A DNA stretch of 62,267 nt from Anaerolineae bacterium (GCA_022013685.1 JAKLPV010000215.1:1-62267); one strand, 5' to 3'. Counted from the stretch's first letter, positions 25,267 through 34,700 are shown. Program-made: numbers and translations. Notes: a model not told the origin generated them from the letters alone.

Positions 25267-26094
25267 TTACCGTTTCCAGACCAGGCCGCGGCCTGGAGCG
25301 AAGATGAAAGCCAGCAGGAAAAAGCCGGTTGCCACCAGCACAACCGCCGCCCCCGAGGCGATATTGGCGTAATAACTGACGTACAGACCGATGACGCTCG
25401 AAACTGCTCCGAGTACGGCTGAAAGGCTCATCATGGCGGCCAGGCGGCGGGTCAGCAGGTAGGCGGTCGCGGCGGGGGTGACCAGCATGGCGGCCACCAG
25501 TCCAATTCCCACCGTTTGGAGTGAGATGACAACCGTCAGCGCCAGCAGCACCAGCAGCAGGATGCGGAAAAACTCTCCCGGCCAGCGCAGGGTGGCGGCC
25601 AGGGTTGGGTCGAACGAAACCACCAAAAAGGGCCGGTAAAGCCCGATAATCACGGCTAAAACCAGCAGCCCGAGAATCCCCACCATCCACAGATCGGTGG
25701 CAGAAACCCCGAGCATGTTGCCGAACAGGATGTGGCTCAGGTCGAGGGCGTAGGTGCGGATGGAACTGATCAGCGCCACGCCGAGCGAGAGTGCCGCCGC
25801 GAACAGGATGCCGATGGCGGTATCTTCGCGGATGGTCCCCTGGCGGGTGAACAGGCCGATCAGCAGAGCGACGATGATCGCTGCGACCAGCGCGCCGACC
25901 GTCAGGTTGCCTCCCATTAAATAAGCGATCGCCACGCCGGGAAGGATGGCGTGCGCCAGGGCATCGCCCAGGAAGGCCATGCCGCGCAGGACAACGTAAC
26001 TGCCGATCACAGCGCAGACAATGCCGACGATGACCGAGGCGGCCAGGCCGCGCTGCATGAAGGTGTAGGCCAGGGGGTCCAGCAGGAAGCTCAT
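25267..26094 (-). CDS. Metal-ion ABC transporter permease (ZnuB/MntB type)
   Basis: A 275-residue ABC-3 family permease with about eight or nine spans. Typical segments: GMAFLGDALAHAILPGVAIAY near residue 38 and LQTVGIGLVAAMLVTPAATA near residue 195. The family imports Zn, Mn or Fe. It overlaps the ATPase gene by four bases. No substrate-binding protein gene is adjacent in the window, which is unusual for an importer; it may be encoded elsewhere. Confidence 0.92.
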   Translation of the reverse strand: MSFLLDPLAYTFMQRGLAASVIVGIVCAVIGSYVVLRGMAFLGDALAHAILPGVAIAYLMGGNLTVGALVAAIIVALLIGLFTRQGTIREDTAIGILFAAALSLGVALISSIRTYALDLSHILFGNMLGVSATDLWMVGILGLLVLAVIIGLYRPFLVVSFDPTLAATLRWPGEFFRILLLVLLALTVVISLQTVGIGLVAAMLVTPAATAYLLTRRLAAMMSLSAVLGAVSSVIGLYVSYYANIASGAAVVLVATGFFLLAFIFAPGRGLVWKR

Positions 26095-26906
26095 GCCGCC
26101 TCCGTGTGATGATGTTCTTCATCGCCGGGGCAGCAGTCGTCAACGATGGCTGCCACGCCGTTCAGGAAGAGCACTTGTCCGCCAAAGGCGCGTTGGATGG
26201 CATCGGCGGAGAGCGCGGTTTCGGGCGGGCCATAGGCCACCAGTCCCTTGTTGAGCAGTAAAACGGTTTCGAAGCGTTGGGCGGCCATGTTCAGATCGTG
26301 GGTCGAGACCATGACGGTCACGCCCTGGGTTTTGAGCCGGTCGAGCAGGGACAGGGTCGCTTCCTGGGTGGATGCGTCCACGCCGGTGAAGGGTTCGTCC
26401 ATCAGCAGGATGTGCGGCTCCTGGGCCAGGGCGCGCGCCAGAAAGACGCGCTGCTGCTGCCCACCTGAAAGATCGCCGATCGGGTTTTTGGCGAGGTTGG
26501 CGATGTTCATCTGTTCCAGTGCCTGGGCTACCGCGGCGTGGTCGCTCTTGTCGGGGCGGCGCGTCCAGCCCAGGCGGGCGAAGCGGCCCATCATGACCAC
26601 ATCCGCGACGCTGACGGGAAAACGCCAGTCGAGGTCTTCGCGCTGCGGCACGTAGGCCACGCAATCCTTGTGATGGCCGAGCGGTTCGCCGTGGATGAAG
26701 ATCCGTCCGCTGCGCAAAGGCAACAGGCCGACCAGGGCTTTGAACAGGGTAGATTTGCCTGCACCATTCGGGCCGACGACCGCCACCTGGCCGCCGTGCG
26801 CGACCTGCACCGATAGATCGCGCAGAACGAGGCTGCCGTTGTAGCCGACATTGATCTTGTCCAATTCAAGCCGGGCAGGTTCTTTGGTAATTTGGGGGTG
26901 TGTCAC
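26091..26906 (-). CDS. Metal-ion ABC transporter ATP-binding protein
   Basis: A 271-residue ATPase. Walker A is GPNGAGKST, the signature is LSGGQQQR and Walker B is ILLMDEPFTGVD. The Q-loop context AYVPQREDLDWRFPVSVADV is typical of Zn/Mn importers. The C-terminus ends in DDCCPGDEEHHHTEAA, a Cys/His/acid tail that could bind metal and sense supply. First gene of the probable operon ATPase-permease-ParA-TauE. A TATACT box (26954-26959, minus strand) lies upstream, without a convincing -35 element. Confidence 0.92.
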   Translation of the reverse strand: MTHPQITKEPARLELDKINVGYNGSLVLRDLSVQVAHGGQVAVVGPNGAGKSTLFKALVGLLPLRSGRIFIHGEPLGHHKDCVAYVPQREDLDWRFPVSVADVVMMGRFARLGWTRRPDKSDHAAVAQALEQMNIANLAKNPIGDLSGGQQQRVFLARALAQEPHILLMDEPFTGVDASTQEATLSLLDRLKTQGVTVMVSTHDLNMAAQRFETVLLLNKGLVAYGPPETALSADAIQRAFGGQVLFLNGVAAIVDDCCPGDEEHHHTEAA

Positions 26907-26992
26907 AGTGCCTCTTGGGGAGAAAAATTGCTCTTCGATGATGTTCGGAGCCAGTATAGTTTACCACAAACCCGTTTTATTGAAAAACTTTA

Positions 26993-27439
26993 TCAATAAG
27001 TTTGCCCGAGCGCCGAGGTAACGAAAATTTTCCAGGTTGGATGATCCTCCAGTTGCCAGATGGTTTCCTGAACGGCGAAGGCTTTTTCTTTTTCCCAGCC
27101 CTGACGCAGAACGCGCCATAGGGCGGTGAAGGCAGATGCGCGGTAATTCAGAGCGCAGTGGACGAAAATTTTGCGATTATGGCGTGTATCCATCGCATCC
27201 ATGAAGCGCTTCAGATCTTCGGGCTGGGGGGCATCCCACACAACCGGGATCGGGATGTATTCCATGCCGAGCGACTGAACCAGTTCGGCTTCGTCGGGCA
27301 GGGCGTTGTCGGAGCTCGGCATGGCCAGGTTGATGACAACCTCGAAGCCTGCTACCGCAATTTCGGCCAGCTCGGCGCGGGTGGGTTGGCCGCTGGTCCA
27401 CAGTGAATCGTTCAGAATGGTCAAATTGGTAATGTTCAT
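26993..27439 (-). CDS. Protein tyrosine phosphatase-like protein
   Basis: A 148-residue protein of the small dual-specificity phosphatase-like family. The active-site loop reads VHCALNYRAS, i.e. Cys, four residues, then Arg, one residue shorter than the classical CX5R loop; I recall a bacterial subfamily with HCAANMRVS that has the same spacing. GQPTRAEL and FEVVINLAMPS near the N-terminus also fit that subfamily. Substrate unknown. The start is ATG 27439; the frame remains open upstream but there runs through a repeat. Confidence 0.8.
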   Translation of the reverse strand: MNITNLTILNDSLWTSGQPTRAELAEIAVAGFEVVINLAMPSSDNALPDEAELVQSLGMEYIPIPVVWDAPQPEDLKRFMDAMDTRHNRKIFVHCALNYRASAFTALWRVLRQGWEKEKAFAVQETIWQLEDHPTWKIFVTSALGQTY

Positions 27440-27457
27440 TGTTTTTACTCTTATATT

Positions 27458-27519
27458 GCCCTTCGACCGCGGGCTACGTCCTCCGCTCACATTGTCCCGG
27501 CGCTCTTTGCTGGGAGGGC
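27458..27519. repeat. Interspersed repeat, family 1, fourth locus
   Basis: GCCCTTCGACCGCGGGC to GCTGGGAGGGC. Its right 40 bases match 6561-6600 at all but about four positions. It lies between the phosphatase and YbaK-like genes. Confidence 0.75.
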
Positions 27520-27536
27520 TTGTGGTTATTGTCAAA

Positions 27537-28037
27537 CTACTCCTTAGCTTCTTTGACATCCGCAACCGGGCCGCCGGTCAGGGTTTCCAGTTGGGAGGGG
27601 GTCAGCTCAAATACGGCGTTGGGTGTGCCAGCCGCGCCCCAAATGATTTCGTACTGGAACAAGTCAGCGTCCAGAAGAGTTGTGATCGGTTGGATATGCC
27701 CGAGCGGCGGAATCCCGCCGATGACAAAGCCGGTTGCCTCGCGCGCAAATTCCGGGTCGGCGCGCCCAATCTTCTCTCCCAGCAGGGCCGAGACTTTCTT
27801 CTCATCCACGCGATTTGCGCCGCTGGCGATGATTAGCACCGGCTTTCCGCTGGTCTTGCCTTTGAAGATCAGCGATTTGGCGATCTGCCCGAGGCTAACC
27901 CCAACCCGCTCGGCGGCTTCGGCGGAGGTGCGCGTGCTTTCGATGAATTCGACTACTTTCAGGGTTGTGCCGCGCTCGATCAGCGTATTCTGCACTTTTT
28001 GAGCCGAAGCGGATAGGGTTTCACGAATTCCTTGCAT
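27537..28037 (-). CDS. YbaK/EbsC-family aminoacyl-tRNA deacylase
   Basis: A 166-residue YbaK/ProX-type editing protein. The family hydrolyses mischarged aminoacyl-tRNA such as Cys- or Ala-tRNA-Pro. Marks: TSAEAAERVGVSLGQIAKSLIFK (residues ~30-52) with the conserved catalytic Lys, GANRVDEKKVSALLG near residue 73, and FVIGGIPPLGHIQPI near residue 103. Domain complete and of usual length. With AlaX at 5738 it is the second tRNA-editing factor of the window. The nitroreductase gene ends 15 bases upstream. Confidence 0.9.
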   Translation of the reverse strand: MQGIRETLSASAQKVQNTLIERGTTLKVVEFIESTRTSAEAAERVGVSLGQIAKSLIFKGKTSGKPVLIIASGANRVDEKKVSALLGEKIGRADPEFAREATGFVIGGIPPLGHIQPITTLLDADLFQYEIIWGAAGTPNAVFELTPSQLETLTGGPVADVKEAKE

Positions 28038-28052
28038 AGTTTCTCCTAAAAA

Positions 28053-28817
28053 TTATTTCAACAAAAATCCCTGTTCTTCCAACACCTCGCGCAGGAAAGT
28101 GCGCATGGGTTGGGCTACCCGCCGGGCGCTGTGCTCCAGCCAGCCGTAGGCTTCCATCTCGCCCGGCCGGCCGGGGATTTCAACCTGGCGACCCTCGTAG
28201 ATGCCGGTGGCGGCCATTTCGCGATCATAGGCGAGCAGGGCTTCATCCTGGTTCGGATTGTAGCGTTCGCGGTGCAAGACGGCCTCCAGCCCCAGGCGCG
28301 GACGGGTGCGCGGCGGCTTTTCGGGCCAGCCGATCGTCATGCCGGTCACCGGGAAAACCAACCGCGGCAGTTCGAGCAATTGGATAACCTCGCGTGGGTT
28401 GTTGCGGATCGAGCCGATATAACAAATGCCCAGTCCGAGCGACTGGGCCGCCAGGGCTGCGTTTTGGGCAACGATGGCCGCATCCACTGCGGCCACAAGA
28501 AAGTTTTCGACATGTTCGCTCGATTGTTCCAGTTCGCGTAACTGACAGGCGCGATCCAGGCGGGCCAGGTCGGCGCACCAGGCCAGGAAGACAGGCGCCT
28601 GGGCGATGTGCTTTTGCTGCCCGCACAGGCGCGCCAGTTCTGCGCGTTTCGCGGCATCGGTCACGGCGACGACCGAGTAAGCCTGCATGTTGGATGAGGT
28701 CGAAGCGCGCTGCCCGGCCTCGACAATGCTCTCGATCATCTCGTTTGAAACGTCATCAGGCCGGTAGCGACGGCAGGACCCGTGCGCGCGTATTAAATCA
28801 AGGGTTGGATTACTCAT
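28053..28817 (-). CDS. NfsA-like NADPH-dependent nitroreductase
   Basis: A 254-residue flavoprotein of the NfsA/Frp type. The FMN-binding N-terminus reads RAHGSCRRYRPDDVS, followed by ASTSSNMQAYSVVAV. The segment AIVAQNAALAAQSLGLGICYIGSIRNN (in two parts, around residues 112-140) and the GMTIGWPEKPPRTRPRLGLE loop near residue 168 are typical. Such enzymes reduce nitroaromatics, quinones or flavins. Its start overlaps the thioesterase gene by eight bases. Longer upstream frame rejected because it runs across that gene. Confidence 0.92.
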   Translation of the reverse strand: MSNPTLDLIRAHGSCRRYRPDDVSNEMIESIVEAGQRASTSSNMQAYSVVAVTDAAKRAELARLCGQQKHIAQAPVFLAWCADLARLDRACQLRELEQSSEHVENFLVAAVDAAIVAQNAALAAQSLGLGICYIGSIRNNPREVIQLLELPRLVFPVTGMTIGWPEKPPRTRPRLGLEAVLHRERYNPNQDEALLAYDREMAATGIYEGRQVEIPGRPGEMEAYGWLEHSARRVAQPMRTFLREVLEEQGFLLK

Positions 28818-29274
28818 GTTTTCTATCCTTGCCGTGTTGCGGTTCGATATTTTCAAATTTTGTGTTGACGAACAGATGCGGCGCGCTGACGTAAATGCCT
28901 TTTCCGGCGGCTGCGACCTCGCCGTTTTCGAGCCGGATTTCAGATGTGGCAAAAATCTTGCGCACATGCCGTTCGCTGATCCGTGAGTGGATGCTGATCT
29001 TTTGGCCGAGCGGCAGGGGGCGTTTGTAATCCACTTCCAGCCGGGCGGCGACCACCTGCAAGCCCGCCACCCAGACCGCCGCACCCATGGCCTCATCGAG
29101 CACTGCTGCCGAGGCCCCGCCGTGGACATGGTTGGGCGGTCCCTGCTGCGAGGCGTCGAAGGTGAATTCGGCCCAAATGCTGCCGTCCGCGTTTGCGTAC
29201 CAAGTTAGGCCCAGCGTGCGCGGGTTGGTTGTTCCACAGACAAAACAACTGCCATGTTCAGGAAGTTTTCTCAT
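28810..29274 (-). CDS. PaaI-like hotdog-fold thioesterase
   Basis: A 154-residue hotdog protein. The signature PPNHVHGGASAAVLDEAMGA is near residue 46, and the conserved Gly and Asp/Glu of the acyl-CoA thioesterase active site are in it. An unusual N-terminal SCFVCGTTNPRTLGL carries a CxxC pair seen in a subgroup of PaaI-like proteins. Substrate unknown. First gene of the probable minus-strand operon thioesterase-nitroreductase-YbaK. Confidence 0.88.
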   Translation of the reverse strand: MRKLPEHGSCFVCGTTNPRTLGLTWYANADGSIWAEFTFDASQQGPPNHVHGGASAAVLDEAMGAAVWVAGLQVVAARLEVDYKRPLPLGQKISIHSRISERHVRKIFATSEIRLENGEVAAAGKGIYVSAPHLFVNTKFENIEPQHGKDRKHE

Positions 29275-29383
29275 GGGAGGGTCTCCATATTGATTTTAAC
29301 CTTGTTTGTTGGTTCATGCGCGGCTTTGATAAAAAAAGCATGTTCTTGGGAAAATAATTAAGATAATTTTTACATGATAACGA

Positions 29384-29389
29384 TATAAT
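29384..29389 (+). promoter_or_regulatory. Possible -10 box of the antiporter gene
   Basis: A perfect TATAAT 32 bases before ATG 29421; the position of a -35 box is occupied by GATAAT, so the promoter is weak or needs an activator. Confidence 0.35.
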
Positions 29390-29420
29390 CTCATGAAAAT
29401 TGTAAATAGGAGATAGAAGG

Positions 29421-30521
29421 ATGGGTTGGATGATTGTTCTTTTGTTAGTAGGCGGCCTGGTAATCCTGGTGGTTGGGGCGGAGCTTCTCGTGCGCGGCGC
29501 TTCGCGTCTGGCGGCGTCTTTGGGTATTTCGCCCCTGGTAATCGGTCTAACGGTGGTGGCTTTTGGCACCAGTTCGCCAGAATTGGCAGTTAGTGTGCAG
29601 TCGGCTTTCAGTGGCAGCGCCGATATTGCGCTTGGGAACGTTGTAGGTAGCAATATTTTTAATATCTTGTTGATCCTGGGGCTTTCGGCAATGATTACTC
29701 CCTTGATCGTTCACCAGCAGTTGGTGCGTCTCGATGTGCCACTGATGATTGGTCTATCCATTTTGCTTTTCTTGATGGGCCTGGATGGCAAGATTGGTCG
29801 TCTGGATGGCGTGTTTTTGTTTTTGGGGTTGATCGCTTATATCTGGTATGGAATTCAGATAAGCCGTAAAGAAACCAAAGAAGTAAAGCAGGAATATGCC
29901 GATGAATACACTCCACCAAAAGATGAGAAACAGCCAGCCACCTTTATTAATGTGATCTTGATCGCGGTGGGGCTGGTCTTTTTGGTGCTTGGTTCGAACT
30001 GGCTTGTAGAAGGTGCGGTGTCACTGGCGCAACTGTTTAACGTCAGTGACCTGGTAATCGGCCTGACCATCGTTGCGGCTGGCACTTCGATGCCGGAAGT
30101 GGCAACCTCGGTCATGGCGGCCATCAAAAAAGAGCGTGATATTGCCGTTGGGAATGTGGTTGGTAGCAATATTTTTAATATCATGGGCGTATTAGGACTT
30201 TCGGCCCTTGTTGCGCCAGACGGTATCAATGTTGCAGCATCTGCGCTGGCATTTGATATGCCCTTCATGATCGCGGTCGCCCTGGCAACCCTGCCAATCT
30301 TCTTCACTGGCAACCTGATTGCGCGCTGGGAAGGCGGTTTGTTCTTGTTGTACTACGTTGCTTACACCGCTTACGTAATCTTCGAGTCGATACAGCATCA
30401 TCAGAACCGCGAAATTTTGACCAACACTATGTTTTGGTTTTTAATTCCGTTTACTCTACTGACGATTGCCATTACTGTTGTTCAGGAAATCAGGGTCTTG
30501 AAGAAGAAATCACTGACATAA
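29421..30521 (+). CDS. Calcium/sodium antiporter (CaCA family, YrbG-like)
   Basis: A 366-residue cation/Ca2+ exchanger with about ten or eleven spans. The two inverted alpha-repeats are explicit: GTSSPELAVS with GNVVGSNIFN in the first half, GTSMPEVATS with GNVVGSNIFN in the second. A charged cytosolic loop (KETKEVKQEYADEYTPPKDE) separates them. It probably exports Ca2+ in exchange for Na+ or H+. AGGAG lies eight bases upstream of the start. Monocistronic. Confidence 0.93.
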   Translation: MGWMIVLLLVGGLVILVVGAELLVRGASRLAASLGISPLVIGLTVVAFGTSSPELAVSVQSAFSGSADIALGNVVGSNIFNILLILGLSAMITPLIVHQQLVRLDVPLMIGLSILLFLMGLDGKIGRLDGVFLFLGLIAYIWYGIQISRKETKEVKQEYADEYTPPKDEKQPATFINVILIAVGLVFLVLGSNWLVEGAVSLAQLFNVSDLVIGLTIVAAGTSMPEVATSVMAAIKKERDIAVGNVVGSNIFNIMGVLGLSALVAPDGINVAASALAFDMPFMIAVALATLPIFFTGNLIARWEGGLFLLYYVAYTAYVIFESIQHHQNREILTNTMFWFLIPFTLLTIAITVVQEIRVLKKKSLT

Positions 30522-30683
30522 AATCGTTTTTTATAGGCCATTGCGATTATATTTACGGTAGGCTAGCGAATGGTGGTTAGCTTTGACCCTTTTCTAGGCT
30601 TGCAATGACGTGTTTTTCTCATAAAGAAATTAGTTCGGGAAATTTGTCTATTCGCCTAAGAGCGGGACGGGTATACTTTACCC

Positions 30684-31430
30684 ATGACAACAACGTTTCC
30701 CCCCGAACTGATTTCTTTTTTGCGCGCTTCGTCGCGTGTTGCTGTTCTGACCGGGGCGGGCGTCTCGCAGGAATCCGGGCTGCGCACGTTTCGCGATGCC
30801 CAGGTCGGGATCTGGGCGCAGTACAAGCCTGAAGATCTGGCCACGCCCGAAGCCTTCGAGCGCAACCCGCGCCTGGTCTGGGATTTCTACTCCACCCGCC
30901 GCGAAGGGGCCGGGGGCGCAGAGCCGAATACCGGTCACTTTGCTCTGGTCGAGATGGAGAAGCATTTCGACCAGTTTACGCTTATCACCCAGAACATCGA
31001 CGGGCTGCACCAGCGCGTGGGCAGCCGCAGCCTGGTCGAGCTGCACGGGAATTTGCGCCGCATCCGCTGTTCGCGAGGCTGTGGGGTGATCGATGAGTGG
31101 GAAGAGTTGCCAGAAGTTGTGCCAGCCTGTCCACATTGTGGCGCGCTGCTGCGGCCGGACGTGGTCTGGTTTGGCGAAAACCTGCCCGAGGACGGCTTGA
31201 ACGCCGCGATTCAGGCGGCCAACACCTGCCAGGCTTTTTTCTCGGTCGGCACCAGCGGATTGGTCCAACCGGCGGCCTCGCTGGCCTTCTGGGCCAAAAA
31301 GCGCGGGGCGGTGCTGGTCGAGGTCAATTACGAACCAACCCCGCTGACAGAGTATGTCGATTACGCCTTCCACGGCAAATCCGGCGATATTTTGCCGGAT
31401 CTTGTGCGGGTGTTGGGGGATGCGAAGTAG
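30684..31430 (+). CDS. cobB: Sir2-family NAD-dependent protein deacylase
   Basis: A 248-residue sirtuin that removes acyl groups from lysines using NAD. Motifs: GAGVSQESGLRTFR (~residues 21-34), TQNIDGLHQRVGS, the catalytic His in ELHGN, and zinc-site Cys in CSRGCG and CPHCG. The NAD-binding GTSGLVQPA and EVNYEPT segments follow. Length and motif order are those of ordinary class III bacterial sirtuins, not of defence-associated SIR2 proteins. A TATACT box ends eight bases before the start codon, so the transcript may be leaderless. Confidence 0.93.
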   Translation: MTTTFPPELISFLRASSRVAVLTGAGVSQESGLRTFRDAQVGIWAQYKPEDLATPEAFERNPRLVWDFYSTRREGAGGAEPNTGHFALVEMEKHFDQFTLITQNIDGLHQRVGSRSLVELHGNLRRIRCSRGCGVIDEWEELPEVVPACPHCGALLRPDVVWFGENLPEDGLNAAIQAANTCQAFFSVGTSGLVQPAASLAFWAKKRGAVLVEVNYEPTPLTEYVDYAFHGKSGDILPDLVRVLGDAK

Positions 31431-31443
31431 AAAACCCGCTCAT

Positions 31444-31746
31444 TTACTTGACGAGCGAAGCAACCCTGTTTGCGAAGACCACAGTAGCATAACGTTCCTC
31501 GATCCGACGATATATGCCTTTCGGCACGATCGGAGCTTCCAATTCGATGTCGTCCAGTCGTAGCCGGAGATCGTCGAGAAAATCTTTCTTCTCTGGCAAC
31601 TGTTTGGTGGATTGTGTCAAAGCTTGCTCCAGTTCGCGGGTGATCGCTTTGTATTTAACGCCCGCCGAGCGATGTCTTTCGGCGTGGCTGGAAAAATTAT
31701 AGAACGTTTGCAGGCTCGCCAGCACCGCGGACAAAATGCTTACCAA
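31444..31746 (-). pseudogene. SLATT-like domain remnant
   Basis: About 100 residues matching, from memory, the second half of SLATT domains: a membrane span (VSILSAVLASLQTFYNF), then HAERHRSAGVKYKAITRELEQ and a C-terminal EAPIVPKGIYRRIEERY. SLATT proteins normally have a helical N-terminus and two spans; here the frame is closed by a TAA at 31777-31779, so the first span is missing and only a TTG could start it. No nucleotidyltransferase or other partner is adjacent. I read it as a truncated remnant; a short expressed protein is possible. Confidence 0.5.
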
Positions 31747-31792
31747 CCCCAGTTCAATTTTGCCGGTATGGTCGTATTATAGGCGCGATCCT

Positions 31793-34700
31793 TTACGCCC
31801 GCCAGCCGCTCAATCTTTCCCCAACCTGGGCCAGCCTTTCGCGCAGCACGACCGCCAGGGTCGCCACGATGATCATCACGATCCCCGTGCAGCCAATCAG
31901 GATGACTGTCGAAAGCCCGCGCAGGATGAACAAGACGATGGTGGTCACGCCCAGCACCAGCATCGCAATCGGCACACCCACCAGGCTGCGCGAACGCAGC
32001 ACGAGTCCGTAGATCAACACCACCAGCGCCTGGAAGAACAGGGCCGCGAAATAGCCCAACTCCTCCGTGGCCAGCATTTGGATGTAGGTTGTGCCGAGCA
32101 GCACCAATTGCGAGACCAGTCCGGTCACGAACGCGCCCTTGTCGCTGCCGGCGCGGGTCAGCAGATAGTGCATTAGCAGTCCGAGCAGGGCCGCGCCGAT
32201 CGAGTAGAACTGGGGCTGGGTCACTTCGAGCGAGGTCAGCAGCATAAAGTAAGACATCAAATACAGGCCGTTGGTGGGGAATCCCAGCCAGACGTTGCGG
32301 CGGCGGAAGGCTTCAACGGCCCACAGGCTGGCCGCGATGGCAACCGGGACCGACGCTGCCACGCTCGGACCTTGGACGAGCGCCCCGAAACTGGTCAGCG
32401 TCCCCAGACCGACTGCACCAAAGCGCAGCACCCGCGACCACTCCGCGGAGACCCGCTCGAGCGCCAGGCTGACGAGGTAGTACGCTACCGAAAGCAAAAT
32501 CAGCGCCGACAGCCAAAGATCCCATTCGTCCAGCCAGGACAGCAGGAACAGGATGCTCAAAGCCAGCAGCCCGGCCGGGATGTATCCGAGCAGCGGCTGG
32601 CGGCGCAGGGGGGCGTACAGCCCAAAGAAAGCGGTCAGCGCGAAGGCGATCAGCAGCTCTCCGGCGCTGATCCCGTTCGGCAGGCAGGCCAGCATCGCCA
32701 CACCGGCGGAAAGTCCGCCCAGGCTGCGCACGAGCAGCGCCAGAGCGGGGTTACGCTGGATGCTAAACCCGAGGATCAGATCAAACCCGAGCAGGAACAC
32801 CGCCATCCCCAAGGAGAAATAAGCTGCGGTGAGCAGGCCGTATTGCTCCAGAACCAGCCCGAAGGCCAGCAGTCCGCCCAAATAAAATCCGCCCTCGGCC
32901 CAGGGGCGTTTGTTGATCCAGGTCTCGGCCAGCCAGATCAGGGCCAGGACTGCGACGAACCAGCCCGCCCCTTGCTGAGGCGCGAACGGCGCGGACAGGG
33001 CGGTCAGCCCCGCCAGTCCCAACCCGGAGAAGCGCAGGGTCTTTTCCCAGCCATTTTTGAGCACCAGGCCGAGTCCGAAATATGCCAGCGCCAGCGGGGT
33101 CAGCGACCACAGCCAGGCGTCGGCCAGCCACAGACGGGCCAGGGTCAGGGTGGAGATGCTCAGGAAGGCAGTGAAGATGTATCCCAGCTGCGCGTTCTGG
33201 TAGAGCAGGGCATAGGCCAGCAGGAAAATTGTCAGGGCCAGGCTGACGACAAATAGCGCAACGGTCACCCCTGTTTCGAATAAGATGGAACCGGCAGCGA
33301 GGGTCGTCAGGACGACTGCACCGGCAGCGGTGAGTGATCGCATCGGGCGGGTCGAAAGAATGCGTTTGTAGGCGTAATCCATGGTCAGCCAGAGCGCGGC
33401 CATACCGGCCAGATAATAATAGCCTGGCTGAACCTTGTTTTCAAACAGGATCAATCCAAAGCCAAAGATTAGAAATAGCGGCGCAATGGTTTCGATGAGC
33501 GGGTGGCGGCTTGTTTCGGCTACGAAGAGCAGCCCCAACAAAGCGACAAACCAACCTTCGAGCGGGTTTTCAGCGAGTATGGCTGTTAAGGCCAGGGCGG
33601 GTGCCAGCGACAGGGCTATCCAGCGCAGGCTACGCGACCAGTCTTCCAGCTTGAACAGGCGTTCCAGCGCCCAGCCGGCGAGATAGTACAGGATCGCCAG
33701 GACTGAAATGGCCGCAAAGCCCAGGTTAAGCTGGCGCATCTCATTGAGCGCCCCCAATCCGTACGCCAACCCAAGAGGCAAGAGCAGCCCGGGCAGGTAG
33801 CCGAGCTTGGGCTTTTGGTATCTGATAGCGTATAGCCAATATATCCCAGATAACAGCAGGGCGCTGACTGCGGATTGGGTTTGGTCTTCCATGCCACCCA
33901 GGAAAATGCCCAGAATTGTCCACGCGCCGAGGATGATGGCCAGACCGCGCAAGGGTAGAAACCACTTCAGGCGGGCACCCCAATCGGGGCGTAAGAGCAC
34001 GTCTGGCAGGATGAACAGAATGGCGACCAGGGTCAGTTTGTAGAGCAGGTACTCGTCCAGGTCGGGCATGAAGGGCAGGTCGAAGAAGATGAAGTAAGCG
34101 AACAGACCGTCCAGTAGCCCGGCCAGCCAGATCCAGCCGCGCGGGCGGATGAGATGCGCCAGCCCGAGCAGAATGGCGGCTGAAAGGAAGAGCGCAAATC
34201 CCCAGGTTACTGATGTGAAAATGCCCCACAATCCGCCAAGCAGGAAGAGCGCAATTCCGGCCAGGGCCAGCGGCAGGCTGTAGGGTTGGGTTTTACTTTT
34301 TAGCCATTGCAAATGAGCGATTCGATATGTTACTTCGCTCAACAAGGTCAGCATGGCCGCCCAGAGCGACCAGCCCAGGGCCAGCGCCCAATCGAGCCGT
34401 GTAAACTCAACAGCATGTTGGGCCAGGAAGAGTACCGGCGCCAGGGCTGCGCTGGCAAACCAGGAGAAGAGCGCGAAAGGTTTCAGAATATTGCTTGTGA
34501 CGTAGTACAAGCCGGTCAACAGCCAGGCGGCAGAAATTGCCAGCCAGAGACTATCGGCGTTGGCGCTGTTATTTGTATAGTAGTCAAACAGATTGAGCAG
34601 GGAGATGACAGCAAGGCCGAATACAAGCAGGATGTTGATAAATTGTCCGAAAAGAAAAGTCGGGTTGCTGAAGGGCCAATCTTTTTTGCGTACCAGCATA

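Noticed and set aside
25253..26143. An open frame extending the ParA-like protein by ~297 residues at the N-terminus
   Set aside because: It runs out of frame through the permease gene, has Arg/His/Pro-rich shadow composition, and ParA proteins begin with the Walker A region found right after ATG 25252.
28818..29129. N-terminal extension of the nitroreductase frame
   Set aside because: It overlaps the thioesterase gene in another frame and resembles no protein; the NfsA-type start is at 28817.
30684..31746. A Sir2 plus SLATT defence system
   Set aside because: The sirtuin has the motifs and length of an ordinary CobB deacylase, the genes are convergent, and the SLATT part is truncated.
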